DNA of 64,000 nt from Ostreiculturibacter nitratireducens (GTDB lineage: Bacteria; Pseudomonadota; Alphaproteobacteria; Rhodobacterales; Rhodobacteraceae), in the NCBI RefSeq assembly GCF_032670585.1, contig NZ_JAVQHL010000002.1, forward strand, positions 434,001 to 498,000. Direction: 5' to 3'. The translations under genes and the position numbers were made by a program. Each line of letters starts with the position of its first letter. Position 1 is the stretch's first letter. Positions 8,742-17,045 of this stretch are shown piece after piece. Under the pieces are notes generated by a model. The model did no database searches, was not told the DNA's origin, and worked only from the letters and a program-made list of their open reading frames with translations.

Positions 8742-8932
8742 GCCTGAACACCAAGCCCAACATCGCTGACGCCGACGGGTTCTATGCCGCGCTTCTGGCC
8801 GCGCATCGTGGCCTGACCGAGGCGCAGAGCCTCGCGCTCGATGCGGAACTGATCCTGATCCTCGCCAACCATATCGGCGATCGGGAGGTGCTCGACGAGG
8901 CGCTGATGCTGGCCCGTAAGGGGAAGGGCTAG
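8738..8932 (+). CDS. DUF2783 small protein
   Basis: A 64-residue protein that matches the DUF2783 pattern: ADADGFYAALLAAHRGLTEAQSLALDAELILILANHIGD, then REVLDEALMLAR. It is predicted all-helical with no signal peptide. The ATG overlaps the hydroxylase stop as ATGA, so it is translationally coupled to that enzyme. This suggests a partner or chaperone of the flavoprotein, but no function is established. It ends convergently with the phosphatase gene, overlapping by four bases at CTAG. Confidence 0.85.
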   Translation: MSLNTKPNIADADGFYAALLAAHRGLTEAQSLALDAELILILANHIGDREVLDEALMLARKGKG

Positions 8933-9669
8933 GCCGCGGGCAGGATCGGAACGCGGCCGGCGTCGGTCAGCAGCCAGACCGCGCGCCCTTCGATCACTAC
9001 GGCGGAGAGCGGGCCACCGTAGGCCGCGCCGGTGTCGATGTTCAGGCGGTTGCCGTAATGCGTGACGGCGGAAACCGGCGTGTGGCCGTGAACGACGAGC
9101 GGGCCGTGGTCGTGCGGGTCGTCGAGAAAATCACCGCGGATCCAGAGAAGGTCGTCCTCGCTCTGGTGGCAGAGGTCGACGCCTGGCCGGATACCGGCGT
9201 GGACGAAGAGAGCCTCACCAACGAGGTGCCAGGCGGGCAGGTTTGCCAGGAAGTCGGCGTGGCCCTTCGGCACCCGGGCGCGGGCTTCGGCGTGAACCTC
9301 CGCGATCGGGCGTTCGTCCGCGCTGGTCACGCCGTAGGACGCAAGCGTAATGCCCCCGCCGAGGCGCGGGTCGAGCCAGGCGAGCCCGGCGCGGAGGCCG
9401 GTATCGTGGCGCGGCTCCTCATCGAGGAAGAGGCTGAACATGCGGTCATGGTTGCCCTTGAGGACGACCCAGTTCAGCCCCGAGGCAATCCCCCCGATCA
9501 GATGTTCGATCACCCCGCAGGCATCCGGCCCGCGGTCGACGAGGTCGCCCACATGCACGACCGGCGCCGTGTCGTCGCCCACGGCGCGGCGGTCGGCCGC
9601 GACAAGGTCATGCGCCGCGCGGAGCTTGTCGAGATGGCCGTGAATGTCGCCGATGGCGTAGCTGCGCAT
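8929..9669 (-). CDS. Calcineurin-like (PPP-type) phosphatase
   Basis: A 246-residue serine/threonine-phosphatase-like metallophosphoesterase. The PPP blocks are in order: GDIHGHLDKL (GDxHG), VHVGDLVDRGPDACGV (GDxVDRG), LKGNHDRM (GNHD), FVHAGIRPG and VVHGHTPV. Bacterial relatives include phage lambda phosphatase and PrpA/PrpE. The start at 9669 was chosen because the conserved fold begins at MRSYAIGDIHGH; the in-frame extension to 9816 runs into the 3' end of the next gene and is low-complexity. It lies 80 bp downstream of the DMSP-lyase-family gene on the same strand. Substrate unknown. Confidence 0.85.
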   Translation of the reverse strand: MRSYAIGDIHGHLDKLRAAHDLVAADRRAVGDDTAPVVHVGDLVDRGPDACGVIEHLIGGIASGLNWVVLKGNHDRMFSLFLDEEPRHDTGLRAGLAWLDPRLGGGITLASYGVTSADERPIAEVHAEARARVPKGHADFLANLPAWHLVGEALFVHAGIRPGVDLCHQSEDDLLWIRGDFLDDPHDHGPLVVHGHTPVSAVTHYGNRLNIDTGAAYGGPLSAVVIEGRAVWLLTDAGRVPILPAA

Positions 9670-9749
9670 GAATGGGCCCCCAGGGAGATTCGGGCGCACC
9701 CTATACTCCCCGGGGGGGCTTGCGACAGGGGGCGCGGATCGCGTTTGCG

Positions 9750-10358
9750 TCAGACGGCGATGGCCTGCGGATCGTCGAGGAAGGCGTAGGAATGGGTGTT
9801 GACGTCCCCGCTCCACCGCCAGAGCGCGAGGAGCCCTTCCGGCCCGGTGCGGAAGGCATGCGGCATGAGGCTCGGATGGTGGATCATGTCTCCCGGGCGG
9901 CGGATCCGCGTGTCGTCGCCCGCGGTCCAGAGCGCCTCGCCCGCGAGGATGACATAGGTTTCGTCCGCGTCGTGGTTGTGGAGCGCATAGTAGCTGTCCG
10001 GCCTCTGGTAGAAGAGACCGAGGCGCAGGTCGGGCGCGGGGATCGGGCCCTCCGGGCTCATCAGCGTCGTCACGGCGCAGATCGCGGCGGCGGCCTCGCT
10101 CATCCGGTCGGCGACCGGGTTCGTGCCCCAGGGGATGAACTCCTGGGCGGCGAGGATCGCGCCGGCAGCCGGGTGAGGGGACGTGACGAGTAGGGCGCGC
10201 ATCATCGCGTCGAGTTCGCAGGGCGGCTGCGGCAGAAAGCTCTCTGGTGCGGGCGTAGTGGTCAGGGCCTGCGCCGTCCGGTCGGCCGCCTCGCGCCCTT
10301 CCGTGCGGTAGATATCGGCAAGCGCCGCGAGCAGCGCGTCGAAGGCGGGCGGATACAT
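9750..10358 (-). CDS. dddQ: DMSP lyase family cupin (DddQ-like)
   Basis: A 202-residue cupin resembling DddQ, which cleaves dimethylsulfoniopropionate to acrylate and dimethyl sulfide. Its length is about that of DddQ. Conserved residues fall at a constant offset of four from the DddQ site as I recall it: Tyr124, His127, His129, Glu133, Tyr135 and His167. The motif reads LHNHDADETY, followed by RPGDMIHHPSLMPHA and a C-terminal ALWRWSGDVNTHSYAF. The ATG at 10358 with AAAGGA upstream was chosen over a start at 10397. The wider family contains members with weak or other activities, so the lyase call is probable rather than certain. No acrylate-handling genes are adjacent. Confidence 0.68.
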   Translation of the reverse strand: MYPPAFDALLAALADIYRTEGREAADRTAQALTTTPAPESFLPQPPCELDAMMRALLVTSPHPAAGAILAAQEFIPWGTNPVADRMSEAAAAICAVTTLMSPEGPIPAPDLRLGLFYQRPDSYYALHNHDADETYVILAGEALWTAGDDTRIRRPGDMIHHPSLMPHAFRTGPEGLLALWRWSGDVNTHSYAFLDDPQAIAV

Positions 10359-10466
10359 CGGCGGCGTCCTTTCAGCGAAGGTAGACGAACGCAGCATTTT
10401 CCCTGGCGGTCAGGCGGGCTGTGCCATCCGCGACCGGGAATGGTCGTTTTTCAGGCGGAGCCGCCA

Positions 10467-10496
10467 AGAAAACCCCCGCCGGATCGCCGGCGGGGG
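10467..10496 (-). terminator. Rho-independent terminator of serA
   Basis: A perfect 10-bp GC stem (10473-10482 with 10487-10496) closes a four-base loop. Read on the minus strand it is followed by TTTTCTT. It lies 33 bp after the serA stop. Confidence 0.9.
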
Positions 10497-10528
10497 CTGC
10501 AGGAGCATTCGTGCAGTTTTGGCTGGGC

Positions 10529-12124
10529 TCAGGCCACGTCGAACTTCAGCGGCCGGACCTGGCTGAACAGGCCCGTCGCCTCCAGTTTCTTCACGATCTC
10601 GGGGCTGATCGCATTGTCGAGGTAGAGAAGCGCGATCGCGTCCTTGCCCACGCCCGAACGGCCCAGGGTGAAGTTCGCGATGTTCACGCCGTTCTCGCCC
10701 ATCGTCATGCCGAGCGTGCCGATGATGCCGGGAACGTCCTCGTTCGTCGTGTAGAGCATGTGGCGGCCGATCTCGGCGTCGATGTTGATGCCCTTGATCT
10801 GGATGAACCGCGGCTTGCCGTCCGAGAAGACCGTGCCCGCGATGGAGCGTTCGCGCTCTCCGGTGACCACGGTGAGCTTGATGTAGCCGTCGAAGACGCC
10901 CGACTTGCCCTGCGACGTGGTCGCGACCTTGATGCCGCGCTCCTTCGCGGCGATCGGGGCCGAAACCATGTTCATGTCGGGGTTTGTGGCCCGCATCACG
11001 CCCGCGATGGCCGAGCAGTTGAGCGCCTCGAGGTTCATAAGTGCGGCGACGCCGTCATAGAGGATGTTTATCGCCTTGATCGGCTCGTCCGTCATCTGGC
11101 CTACGAAGGCGCCGAGATGGCCGGCGAGTTTCAGCCAGGGCCCCATGACGGCGGCTTCCTCGGCGGTGACCGACGGCATGTTCAGCGCGTTCTGCACGGC
11201 GCCGGTCAGGAGGTAGTCCGCCATCTGCTCGGCGACCTGGATGGCGACGTTTTCCTGCGCCTCGGTGGTCGAGGCGCCGAGGTGCGGGGTCGCAACCACG
11301 TTCGGCAGGTTGAACAGCGGGCTTTCCATCGCCGGCTCGACGGCGAAGACATCGAGCGCCGCGCCGGCCACCTGGCCGGACTTCAGCGCCTCGACCAGCG
11401 CCTCCTCGTCGATCAGGCCGCCACGCGCGCAGTTGATGATCCGGACGCCCTTCTTGGTCTTGGCCAGCGCCTCGCGCGAGAGGATGTTCTTGGTCTTGTC
11501 GGTCAGAGGTACGTGGAGCGTGATGAAATCCGACTTGGCAAGGAGCTCGTCCAGTTCGACCTTGTGCGCGCCGATCTGCTTGGCGCGCTCCTCCGACAGG
11601 AAGGGGTCGTAGGCCAGAACCTTCATCTTCAGCCCATGCGCGCGGTCGATCACGATCGAGCCGATATTGCCCGCGCCGATCACGCCGAGGGTCTTGTTGA
11701 AGACCTCGACGCCCATGAAGCGGTTCTTTTCCCACTTGCCGGCATGGGTCGAGGCCGAGGCCTCGGGCAGCTGGCGCGCGACGGCGAACATCATCGCGAT
11801 CGCGTGCTCGGCCGTGGTGACTGAGTTGCCGAAGGGCGTGTTCATCACGATCACGCCCTTCTTCGAGGCGGCGGGGATGTCGACGTTGTCGACGCCGATG
11901 CCGGCGCGGCCGACGACCTTCAGGTTGGTCGCGGCCTCGAGGACCTTTTCGGTCACCTTGGTCGCCGAGCGGATCGCAAGGCCGTCATACTGGCCGATCA
12001 CCTCGAGGAGCTTGTCCTTGTCCTTGCCGAGGTCGGGCATGTAATCGACCTCCACCCCGCGGTCGCGGAAGATCTGGACGGCGGTTTCGCTGAGCTTGTC
12101 GGAAACGAGAACTTTCGGAGCCAT
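10529..12124 (-). CDS. serA: D-3-phosphoglycerate dehydrogenase
   Basis: A 531-residue long-type SerA, the first enzyme of serine synthesis, oxidising 3-phosphoglycerate with NAD. The nucleotide fold is marked by GVIGAGNIGSIV. The catalytic triad is present: Arg in NCARGGLIDEE, Glu in DVFAVEPAME and His in TPHLGASTTEAQ. The C-terminal half holds the intervening domain and an ACT domain (YTTNEDVPGIIGTLG), which in this family can sense serine. It lies 97 bp downstream of serC on the same strand, so the two probably form an operon, closed by a strong terminator. The gap between them contains a perfect 8-bp inverted repeat (12160-12167 with 12203-12210). Confidence 0.98.
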   Translation of the reverse strand: MAPKVLVSDKLSETAVQIFRDRGVEVDYMPDLGKDKDKLLEVIGQYDGLAIRSATKVTEKVLEAATNLKVVGRAGIGVDNVDIPAASKKGVIVMNTPFGNSVTTAEHAIAMMFAVARQLPEASASTHAGKWEKNRFMGVEVFNKTLGVIGAGNIGSIVIDRAHGLKMKVLAYDPFLSEERAKQIGAHKVELDELLAKSDFITLHVPLTDKTKNILSREALAKTKKGVRIINCARGGLIDEEALVEALKSGQVAGAALDVFAVEPAMESPLFNLPNVVATPHLGASTTEAQENVAIQVAEQMADYLLTGAVQNALNMPSVTAEEAAVMGPWLKLAGHLGAFVGQMTDEPIKAINILYDGVAALMNLEALNCSAIAGVMRATNPDMNMVSAPIAAKERGIKVATTSQGKSGVFDGYIKLTVVTGERERSIAGTVFSDGKPRFIQIKGINIDAEIGRHMLYTTNEDVPGIIGTLGMTMGENGVNIANFTLGRSGVGKDAIALLYLDNAISPEIVKKLEATGLFSQVRPLKFDVA

Positions 12125-12221
12125 TTTCGGAATCCTTCAGGAAATACGGGAGCGTTCATCGCCGCCCGGGCACCCGCCGCGGAGGCGACGGAACAGCCGG
12201 GAGGGCGGCGACGGCTTCTGT

Positions 12222-13379
12222 TCAGGCCGCGGTCTTGATCGCGGCGATCTCGGCCCCGAAGGCCCAGTCGATCCAGGGCATCAGCGCCTCTACATCGGCC
12301 GTCTCGACCGTCGATCCGCACCAGATGCGTATGCCCGGAGGCGCGTCGCGGTAGGCACCGACGTCATAGGCGACGCCTTCCTTCTCCAGCCGCTTCGCGA
12401 CCGCCTTGGCGAAGGCCGCGCCGTCTGTGATGCGGGGATCGGTGAACTTCAGGCACACCGAGGTGGTCGAGGCCGTCGCCGGATCCACGGCGAGGTTCTC
12501 GATCCAGTCGCGCCTGGCGACGAAGTCCGCGATCACGGCGGAGTTCGCCTCCGCCCGCGCGATGAGCGCCGGCAGGCCGCCGATCGATTTCGCCCATTTG
12601 AGCGCCGCGAGATAGTCCTCGACCGCGAGCATGGAGGGCGTGTTGATCGTTTCGCCCACGAAGATGCCTTCGATGAGCTTGCCGCCCTTGGTCATGCGGA
12701 AGATCTTCGGCATCGGCCAGGCGGGGGTGTAGGATTCGAGCCGTTCGACCGCGCGGGGCGACAGGATCAGCATCCCGTGCGCCGCTTCGCCGCCCAGCAC
12801 CTTCTGCCAGGAGAAGGTGACGACATCGAGCTTGTCCCACGGCAGGTCCATCGCGAAGGCGGCCGAGGTCGCGTCGCAGATCGTGAGGCCTTCGCGGTCG
12901 GCCGGGATGGCGTCGCCGTTCGGAAGCCGCACGCCCGAGGTCGTGCCGTTCCAGGTGAAGACCACGTCCTTGTCGAAGTCGACTTCCGCGAAGTCGACGA
13001 TCTCGCCGAAAGTCGCCTTGCGCACTGTCGCGTCGAGTTTCAGCTGCTTGACCGCATCCGTGACCCAGCCCTCGCCGAAGCTTTCCCAGGCGAGCATCTC
13101 GACGGGGCGCGCCCCGAGGAGCGACCACATCGCCATCTCGACCGCGCCGGTGTCGGAGGCGGGGACGATGCCGATGCGGTAGTCGGCGGGAACGCCGAGG
13201 ATTTCGCGGGTGAGGTCGATCGCCTCCTTCAACTTCGCCTTGCCGATCGCGGCGCGATGCGAACGGCCCAGGGGCGCGTCAGCGAGAAGGTCCAGCGAGT
13301 ATCCGGGGATCTTGGCGCAGGGGCCGGAGGAGAAGCGCGGATTTGCCGGCCGCGCGGCCGGGGTAGTCGGGTCTGTCAT
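12222..13379 (-). CDS. serC: Phosphoserine aminotransferase
   Basis: A 385-residue PLP enzyme that converts 3-phosphohydroxypyruvate and glutamate to phosphoserine. It opens with NPRFSSGPCAKIPGY, the usual SerC start of alphaproteobacteria, and carries the PLP lysine in TFSWQKVLGGEAAHG. GWVTDAV and NWxGxTSG-like stretches fit the family. The ATG at 13379 follows GGAAGGA; an upstream in-frame start at 13487 would translate through the leader. It is first in the serC-serA operon and divergent from serB, so all three serine genes share one regulatory region. Confidence 0.97.
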   Translation of the reverse strand: MTDPTTPAARPANPRFSSGPCAKIPGYSLDLLADAPLGRSHRAAIGKAKLKEAIDLTREILGVPADYRIGIVPASDTGAVEMAMWSLLGARPVEMLAWESFGEGWVTDAVKQLKLDATVRKATFGEIVDFAEVDFDKDVVFTWNGTTSGVRLPNGDAIPADREGLTICDATSAAFAMDLPWDKLDVVTFSWQKVLGGEAAHGMLILSPRAVERLESYTPAWPMPKIFRMTKGGKLIEGIFVGETINTPSMLAVEDYLAALKWAKSIGGLPALIARAEANSAVIADFVARRDWIENLAVDPATASTTSVCLKFTDPRITDGAAFAKAVAKRLEKEGVAYDVGAYRDAPPGIRIWCGSTVETADVEALMPWIDWAFGAEIAAIKTAA

Positions 13380-13380
13380 G

Positions 13381-13465
13381 GTATCCTTCCAGATATACGC
13401 CCCTCGTTGGGGAGGGGTGTCCCACCGCCGCACATACGCCTCGTCGGGCACTGGCACAAGGTGGA
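13381..13465 (-). ncRNA. Candidate serC leader RNA motif
   Basis: The 5' leader of serC contains a CCCCTC/GAGGGG hairpin (13400-13405 with 13412-13417) just before the ribosome site. Read on the minus strand, GGCGTAT occurs upstream of it and GGCGTATAT again downstream. From memory this layout, just ahead of a serC-serA operon in an alphaproteobacterium, matches the described serC RNA motif. The match rests on recollection and structure by eye; the boundaries are approximate and the ligand, if any, is unknown. Confidence 0.5.
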
Positions 13466-13531
13466 AAATCGCGCTATTGCGCCGCATCGCCCGTTTTTTG
13501 CGACATGCAGCCCAGACGATCGGAACCCCCC

Positions 13532-14404
13532 ATGTACATCGCCACGCTTCTTGCCAGCCCCGCCCGCGCGGACCTCGGTCGCGCCATAGTGGAAAGCCTG
13601 CGCGATGCCTGGGGTGGTGGCGAGGCGCGATGGCTGAACCCCGGAATCGCGGCGGAATTCGCCATGCCCGTGATCCCTGCGAATCGGTGGGAGGCCTGGG
13701 AAGGGCTCCAGGGGCTCGGCGTCGACCTCGTCGTGCAGGAGGAGGACGGGCGCCGGAAGGCGATGCTGATCGCCGACATGGATTCGACCATGATCGGGCA
13801 GGAATGCATCGACGAGCTCGCCGACCTCGCCGGCGTCGGGCCGCGCGTGGCCGAGATCACCGCGAGGGCGATGAATGGCGAACTCGATTTCGAGGGTGCG
13901 CTGACCGAGCGTGTGGGGCTGCTGAAGGGCCTGCCGGAAAAGGTCATCGACCAGGTCCTCCGCGAGCGGATCACCTACACGCCCGGGGGGCGGGAACTTA
14001 TCGCGACGATGAAGGCGAACGGCGGCCATACCGTGCTAGTCTCGGGCGGGTTCACCAACTTCGCCGAGGCGGTCGCGGCGCATCTGGGTTTCGACGAGAC
14101 GCGGGCGAACACGCTTCTGATCGAGGACGGGAAGCTCACCGGCAAGGTCGCGCAGCCGATCCTGGGGCGGGAGGCGAAGATGGCGACGCTCAGGGAGGTG
14201 AGCGGGCGGCTCGGCATCAGGCATGACCGCGTGATGGCAGTGGGTGACGGGGCGAACGACCTGGGCATGCTGGGGCTCGCGGGAGCGGGCGTGGCGCTCC
14301 ATGCGAAGCCCCGCGTCGCGGCGCAATGCGACATCCGCGTGAACCACGGCGATCTGAGCGCGCTTCTCTACATCCAGGGCTACACTGTGGACGAGTTCGC
14401 CTGA
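13532..14404 (+). CDS. serB: Phosphoserine phosphatase
   Basis: A 290-residue HAD-family phosphatase that completes serine synthesis. The nucleophile motif is D82-M-D84-S-T (LIADMDSTMIGQE). Motif II is the Ser/Gly stretch VLVSGGFTNFAE, and motif III/IV is GDGANDLGML. An N-terminal ACT-like half precedes the catalytic domain, as in most SerB proteins. The start at MYIATLLASP was preferred to one nine codons earlier on alignment grounds; ribosome signals are weak for both. It is divergent from serC. The next gene begins one base after its stop, so the two are likely cotranscribed. Confidence 0.96.
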   Translation: MYIATLLASPARADLGRAIVESLRDAWGGGEARWLNPGIAAEFAMPVIPANRWEAWEGLQGLGVDLVVQEEDGRRKAMLIADMDSTMIGQECIDELADLAGVGPRVAEITARAMNGELDFEGALTERVGLLKGLPEKVIDQVLRERITYTPGGRELIATMKANGGHTVLVSGGFTNFAEAVAAHLGFDETRANTLLIEDGKLTGKVAQPILGREAKMATLREVSGRLGIRHDRVMAVGDGANDLGMLGLAGAGVALHAKPRVAAQCDIRVNHGDLSALLYIQGYTVDEFA

Positions 14405-14405
14405 A

Positions 14406-15164
14406 TTGCTCGAAGTATCGCTGGACCTCGCGGCCTTCCTTATCGCTGCGGCCTTCGCGGCGGGTTTCGTCGACTCGATCGCCGGCGGCGGCGGGCTCAT
14501 CACGGTTCCCGCGCTTCTCCTCGCCGGGGCTTCGCCGGTCGAGGCGCTATCCACGAACAAGGTGCAAGGCACCTTCGGCGCGGCAACGGCGGCGATTGCC
14601 TACGCCCGGGCGGGGCACGTGAACCCGCGCCGTCAGATCGGCGCGGCCGCGCTTGCCTTCGCGGCAGGCGTGGCGGGGGCGCTTCTGGTGTCGGTCCTGC
14701 CGACCGGCGGCCTGCGCCTCGCGCTTCCGGTCATCCTGATCGGCATCGCGGCCTTCTTCGCGCTGAAACCGGGGCTCAACGACCTCGACCGGGCGGAGCG
14801 GATCCGGCCCGCCGCCTTCACCGCCTTCGTCGTGCCGCTGATTGGTTTCTATGACGGGCTCGTCGGGCCGGGCACCGGCGCTTTCTTCATGATCGCCTTC
14901 GTGACGCTCGCGGGCTACGGGGTCCTCAGGGCCACGGCGCACACGAAGCTTCTGAACTTCGCCTCGAATCTCGGCGGCCTCGCCGCCTTTGCGGCGCAGG
15001 GCGCGCCCTGGTGGGTGATCGGGCTCTGCATGGGCGCGGCGCAGATCGCCGGGGCCCGGATCGGGTCGCGACTGGCGATGCGGGCGGGCGCGCGCATCAT
15101 CAAGCCGCTCCTCGTGGTGACGTCGACGGCCCTCGCACTGCGGCTCATCTGGCAGATGTTGTGA
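14406..15164 (+). CDS. TSUP-family transporter (TauE/SafE)
   Basis: A 252-residue membrane protein with about eight hydrophobic segments and the two repeated motifs of the TauE/SafE family: an N-terminal GFVDSIAGGGGLITVPALLLAG and a second-half GFYDGLVGPGTGAFF. Family members export sulfite, sulfoacetate or other small organosulfur anions; the substrate here is unknown. The start is a TTG one base after the serB stop, which implies translational coupling. Its N-terminus aligns well with family members, so the weak start codon is accepted. Confidence 0.88.
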   Translation: MLEVSLDLAAFLIAAAFAAGFVDSIAGGGGLITVPALLLAGASPVEALSTNKVQGTFGAATAAIAYARAGHVNPRRQIGAAALAFAAGVAGALLVSVLPTGGLRLALPVILIGIAAFFALKPGLNDLDRAERIRPAAFTAFVVPLIGFYDGLVGPGTGAFFMIAFVTLAGYGVLRATAHTKLLNFASNLGGLAAFAAQGAPWWVIGLCMGAAQIAGARIGSRLAMRAGARIIKPLLVVTSTALALRLIWQML

Positions 15165-15236
15165 CAGGGGCGGTGGCGCAGGGGAAGTCTTGCCCCCGGG
15201 CGGCCCGAAGGACACCGGGGCCGGAATAGGGAACGG

Positions 15237-16229
15237 TCAGCAGAACCCGGGGGCGCGGCGGAGCTCGCTGGTGACGATGCCGCGCCAGTTCGTGAGCGGG
15301 CCGGACAGGAGCTTGTCCGCGACCGGATGACCGGGGTCGAGAACGCCGAGGCGGATCAGGATCGCGGTGATCGCCGCTTCCGAGGCGCGTGTGGCGCCGT
15401 CGATGATCTTCAGCGCGACGCCCAGTTTCTGCTCCGGCAGGATCGCCACGAAGACGGCCTCGGCGCCGGTCTTGACCGCGACGCTGCCGCCCATCGCACG
15501 CATGAGCTCCGTGCAGGCGCGGCCTTCGCCGGCGACGAGTTCGGGGAAGGCGGTCATGGCCCGGGTAAGCCGGTGCGCCGCGCGGGCGCGGGTGTCCCCC
15601 GCGTCGGAGGCTTGAGCGAAGAAGGCCATCGCGCGGGCGAGGCCGTGGACGGACGTCGCGAAGTTCGGGGCCGAGCAGCCGTCGATCCCGAAGCCCGGCG
15701 AAGGTTCGCCTGTCACCTCCTCGAAGACGGCGCGCACGGTGAGCTGCACCGGATGGGTCGGGTCCACGTATTCCGGGCCGGCGCCGAGATGCTTCGACAG
15801 GGTAAGGAAGCCCGCGTGCTTGCCCGAGCAGTTGTTGTGGATCTGGCAGGGCTCGGTATCCGCGCAGACAAGTTCCTTCCTTGCATCCGGGTCGTAGGGA
15901 AGATGCGCGCCGCAGCGCAGGTCCCTTTCAGTCAGGCCGATGTCCGCAAGCCAGCGCGCCACCTTGTCGGTATGAATCTTCGCGCCTCCATGACTCGCGC
16001 AGGCCAGCGCGAGCTGCGCGTCGGTCAGACCCGCCGCCTCGGCCGCGCCGCTTTCGATCAGGGGCAGCGCCTGGATCATCTTGCAGGAGGATCGCGGAAA
16101 GATCACCGCCTCCGGGTCGCCCCAGGCGTCCACGATGCTGCCGTCGGGGCGGCAGATGACGGCGTGGCCGGCATGGGCGCTTTCCAGCCTTCCGCCGCGC
16201 CAGAGTTCGATCATCGGATGTGCGGACAT
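15237..16229 (-). CDS. L-asparaginase (Rhizobium etli type)
   Basis: A 330-residue member of the asparaginase II family (PF06089), unrelated to the E. coli enzymes and typified by Rhizobium etli ReAIV and ReAV. The catalytic S-x-x-K is at Ser47-Lys50 (PRSSCKMIQ). The zinc and active-site Cys134 and Lys137 lie in HNNCSGKHAGF, shifted by one from the structurally known enzyme. FGIDGCSAPNFATSVHGLARA and the C-terminal lobe are intact. It hydrolyses asparagine to aspartate and ammonia. It stands alone on the minus strand, divergent from the IalB gene. A hairpin-forming inverted repeat lies 24 bp before its ATG. Confidence 0.92.
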   Translation of the reverse strand: MSAHPMIELWRGGRLESAHAGHAVICRPDGSIVDAWGDPEAVIFPRSSCKMIQALPLIESGAAEAAGLTDAQLALACASHGGAKIHTDKVARWLADIGLTERDLRCGAHLPYDPDARKELVCADTEPCQIHNNCSGKHAGFLTLSKHLGAGPEYVDPTHPVQLTVRAVFEEVTGEPSPGFGIDGCSAPNFATSVHGLARAMAFFAQASDAGDTRARAAHRLTRAMTAFPELVAGEGRACTELMRAMGGSVAVKTGAEAVFVAILPEQKLGVALKIIDGATRASEAAITAILIRLGVLDPGHPVADKLLSGPLTNWRGIVTSELRRAPGFC

Positions 16230-16252
16230 CGGCGGGCCTCTGAAATTGTGCG

Positions 16253-16273
16253 AAAAGCCGCCAATGGGCTTTT
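16253..16273. repeat. Inverted repeat between asparaginase and ialB
   Basis: AAAAGCC at 16253-16259 and GGCTTTT at 16267-16273 form a perfect 7-bp stem with a seven-base loop. It lies 24 bp upstream of the asparaginase ATG and about 127 bp before ialB. It could be an operator or a leader hairpin; the T run on each side also makes it terminator-like. No function is assigned. Confidence 0.45.
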
Positions 16274-16399
16274 TCGGCGGGGCACTTTTGCGTTACACAT
16301 GGCGTATCGGGTTGAAACGGCGTATTCCATCGGAAAAGGTGCGACAAAGCACGGGGGACGCCGACGAGAGGCAGGAACGGGCTGGAGGCTTTGGCAAGA

Positions 16400-16930
16400 A
16401 TGGCATTGAACAACTGGCGTGGCATTGCGGCCACTATGATCTTGTTGGCTGGAACGGCTCCCGGCTTTGCGCAGGAGACGACCAATCGCGTCGCGGCCAA
16501 GACCGACTGGAGCGTCTTCGTCGAGGCGGATCCCAAGGAGTGCTGGGGCGTCTCGGCCCCGAAGGAAACCGTGAACACAAAGGACGGTCAGGTCGTCGCC
16601 GTGCGCCGAGGCGACATCCTTCTGTTCGTCACCTACCGTCCGGATTCTGGCACTGTCGGCGAAGTTTCCTTCACCGGCGGCTATCCGTTCGCGGACGGAT
16701 CGACCGTGTCCATGCAGGTGGACGGGCAGAGCTTCGACCTGTTCACGGACGGGGAATGGGCCTGGGGCGCTTCGCCCGACGAGGACAAGAAGATCATCGA
16801 GGCCATGAAGGTCGGGTCGTCGGCCATTCTGACCGCGCGCTCGTCTCGCGGCACGCAGACGAAGGACACGTTCTCGCTGCTCGGGTTCACCGCAGCGATG
16901 GAGGAGGCCGAGAAGCGCTGCACGGAGTGA
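16400..16930 (+). CDS. IalB-family exported protein
   Basis: A 176-residue secreted protein of the invasion-associated locus B family. A signal peptide with hydrophobic core AATMILLAGTAPGFA ends near Ala27-Gln28. The mature part has the family pattern DWSVFVEADPKECWGVSAP and later a ..TFSLLGFTAAMEEAEKRC ending, with two Cys likely paired in the periplasm. Alphaproteobacteria often carry several copies, and a role outside Bartonella is not established. The ATG at 16400 is placed by GGAGG eleven bases upstream; a TTG at 16391 is too close to it. A terminator follows. Confidence 0.85.
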   Translation: MALNNWRGIAATMILLAGTAPGFAQETTNRVAAKTDWSVFVEADPKECWGVSAPKETVNTKDGQVVAVRRGDILLFVTYRPDSGTVGEVSFTGGYPFADGSTVSMQVDGQSFDLFTDGEWAWGASPDEDKKIIEAMKVGSSAILTARSSRGTQTKDTFSLLGFTAAMEEAEKRCTE

Positions 16931-16953
16931 TGCTGGCGCCAAGGACACGAAGG

Positions 16954-16982
16954 CCCCGGACGCGCCGCGACCGGGGTTTTTT
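16954..16982 (+). terminator. Rho-independent terminator after ialB
   Basis: CCCCGG at 16954-16959 pairs with CCGGGG at 16971-16976 and is followed by six T. It lies 24 bp after the ialB stop and separates it from rlmN. Confidence 0.88.
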
Positions 16983-17045
16983 CATGCCCTGTTCCGTTTG
17001 CGGCACGAATCCCATATAAGGGCGAGCTTCCACGAGGACCGACCC

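Noticed and set aside
12160..12210. CGCCGCCC/GGGCGGCG repeat between serC and serA
   Set aside because: The loop is 35 bases and the sequence is pure GC; not enough to call an attenuator or terminator.
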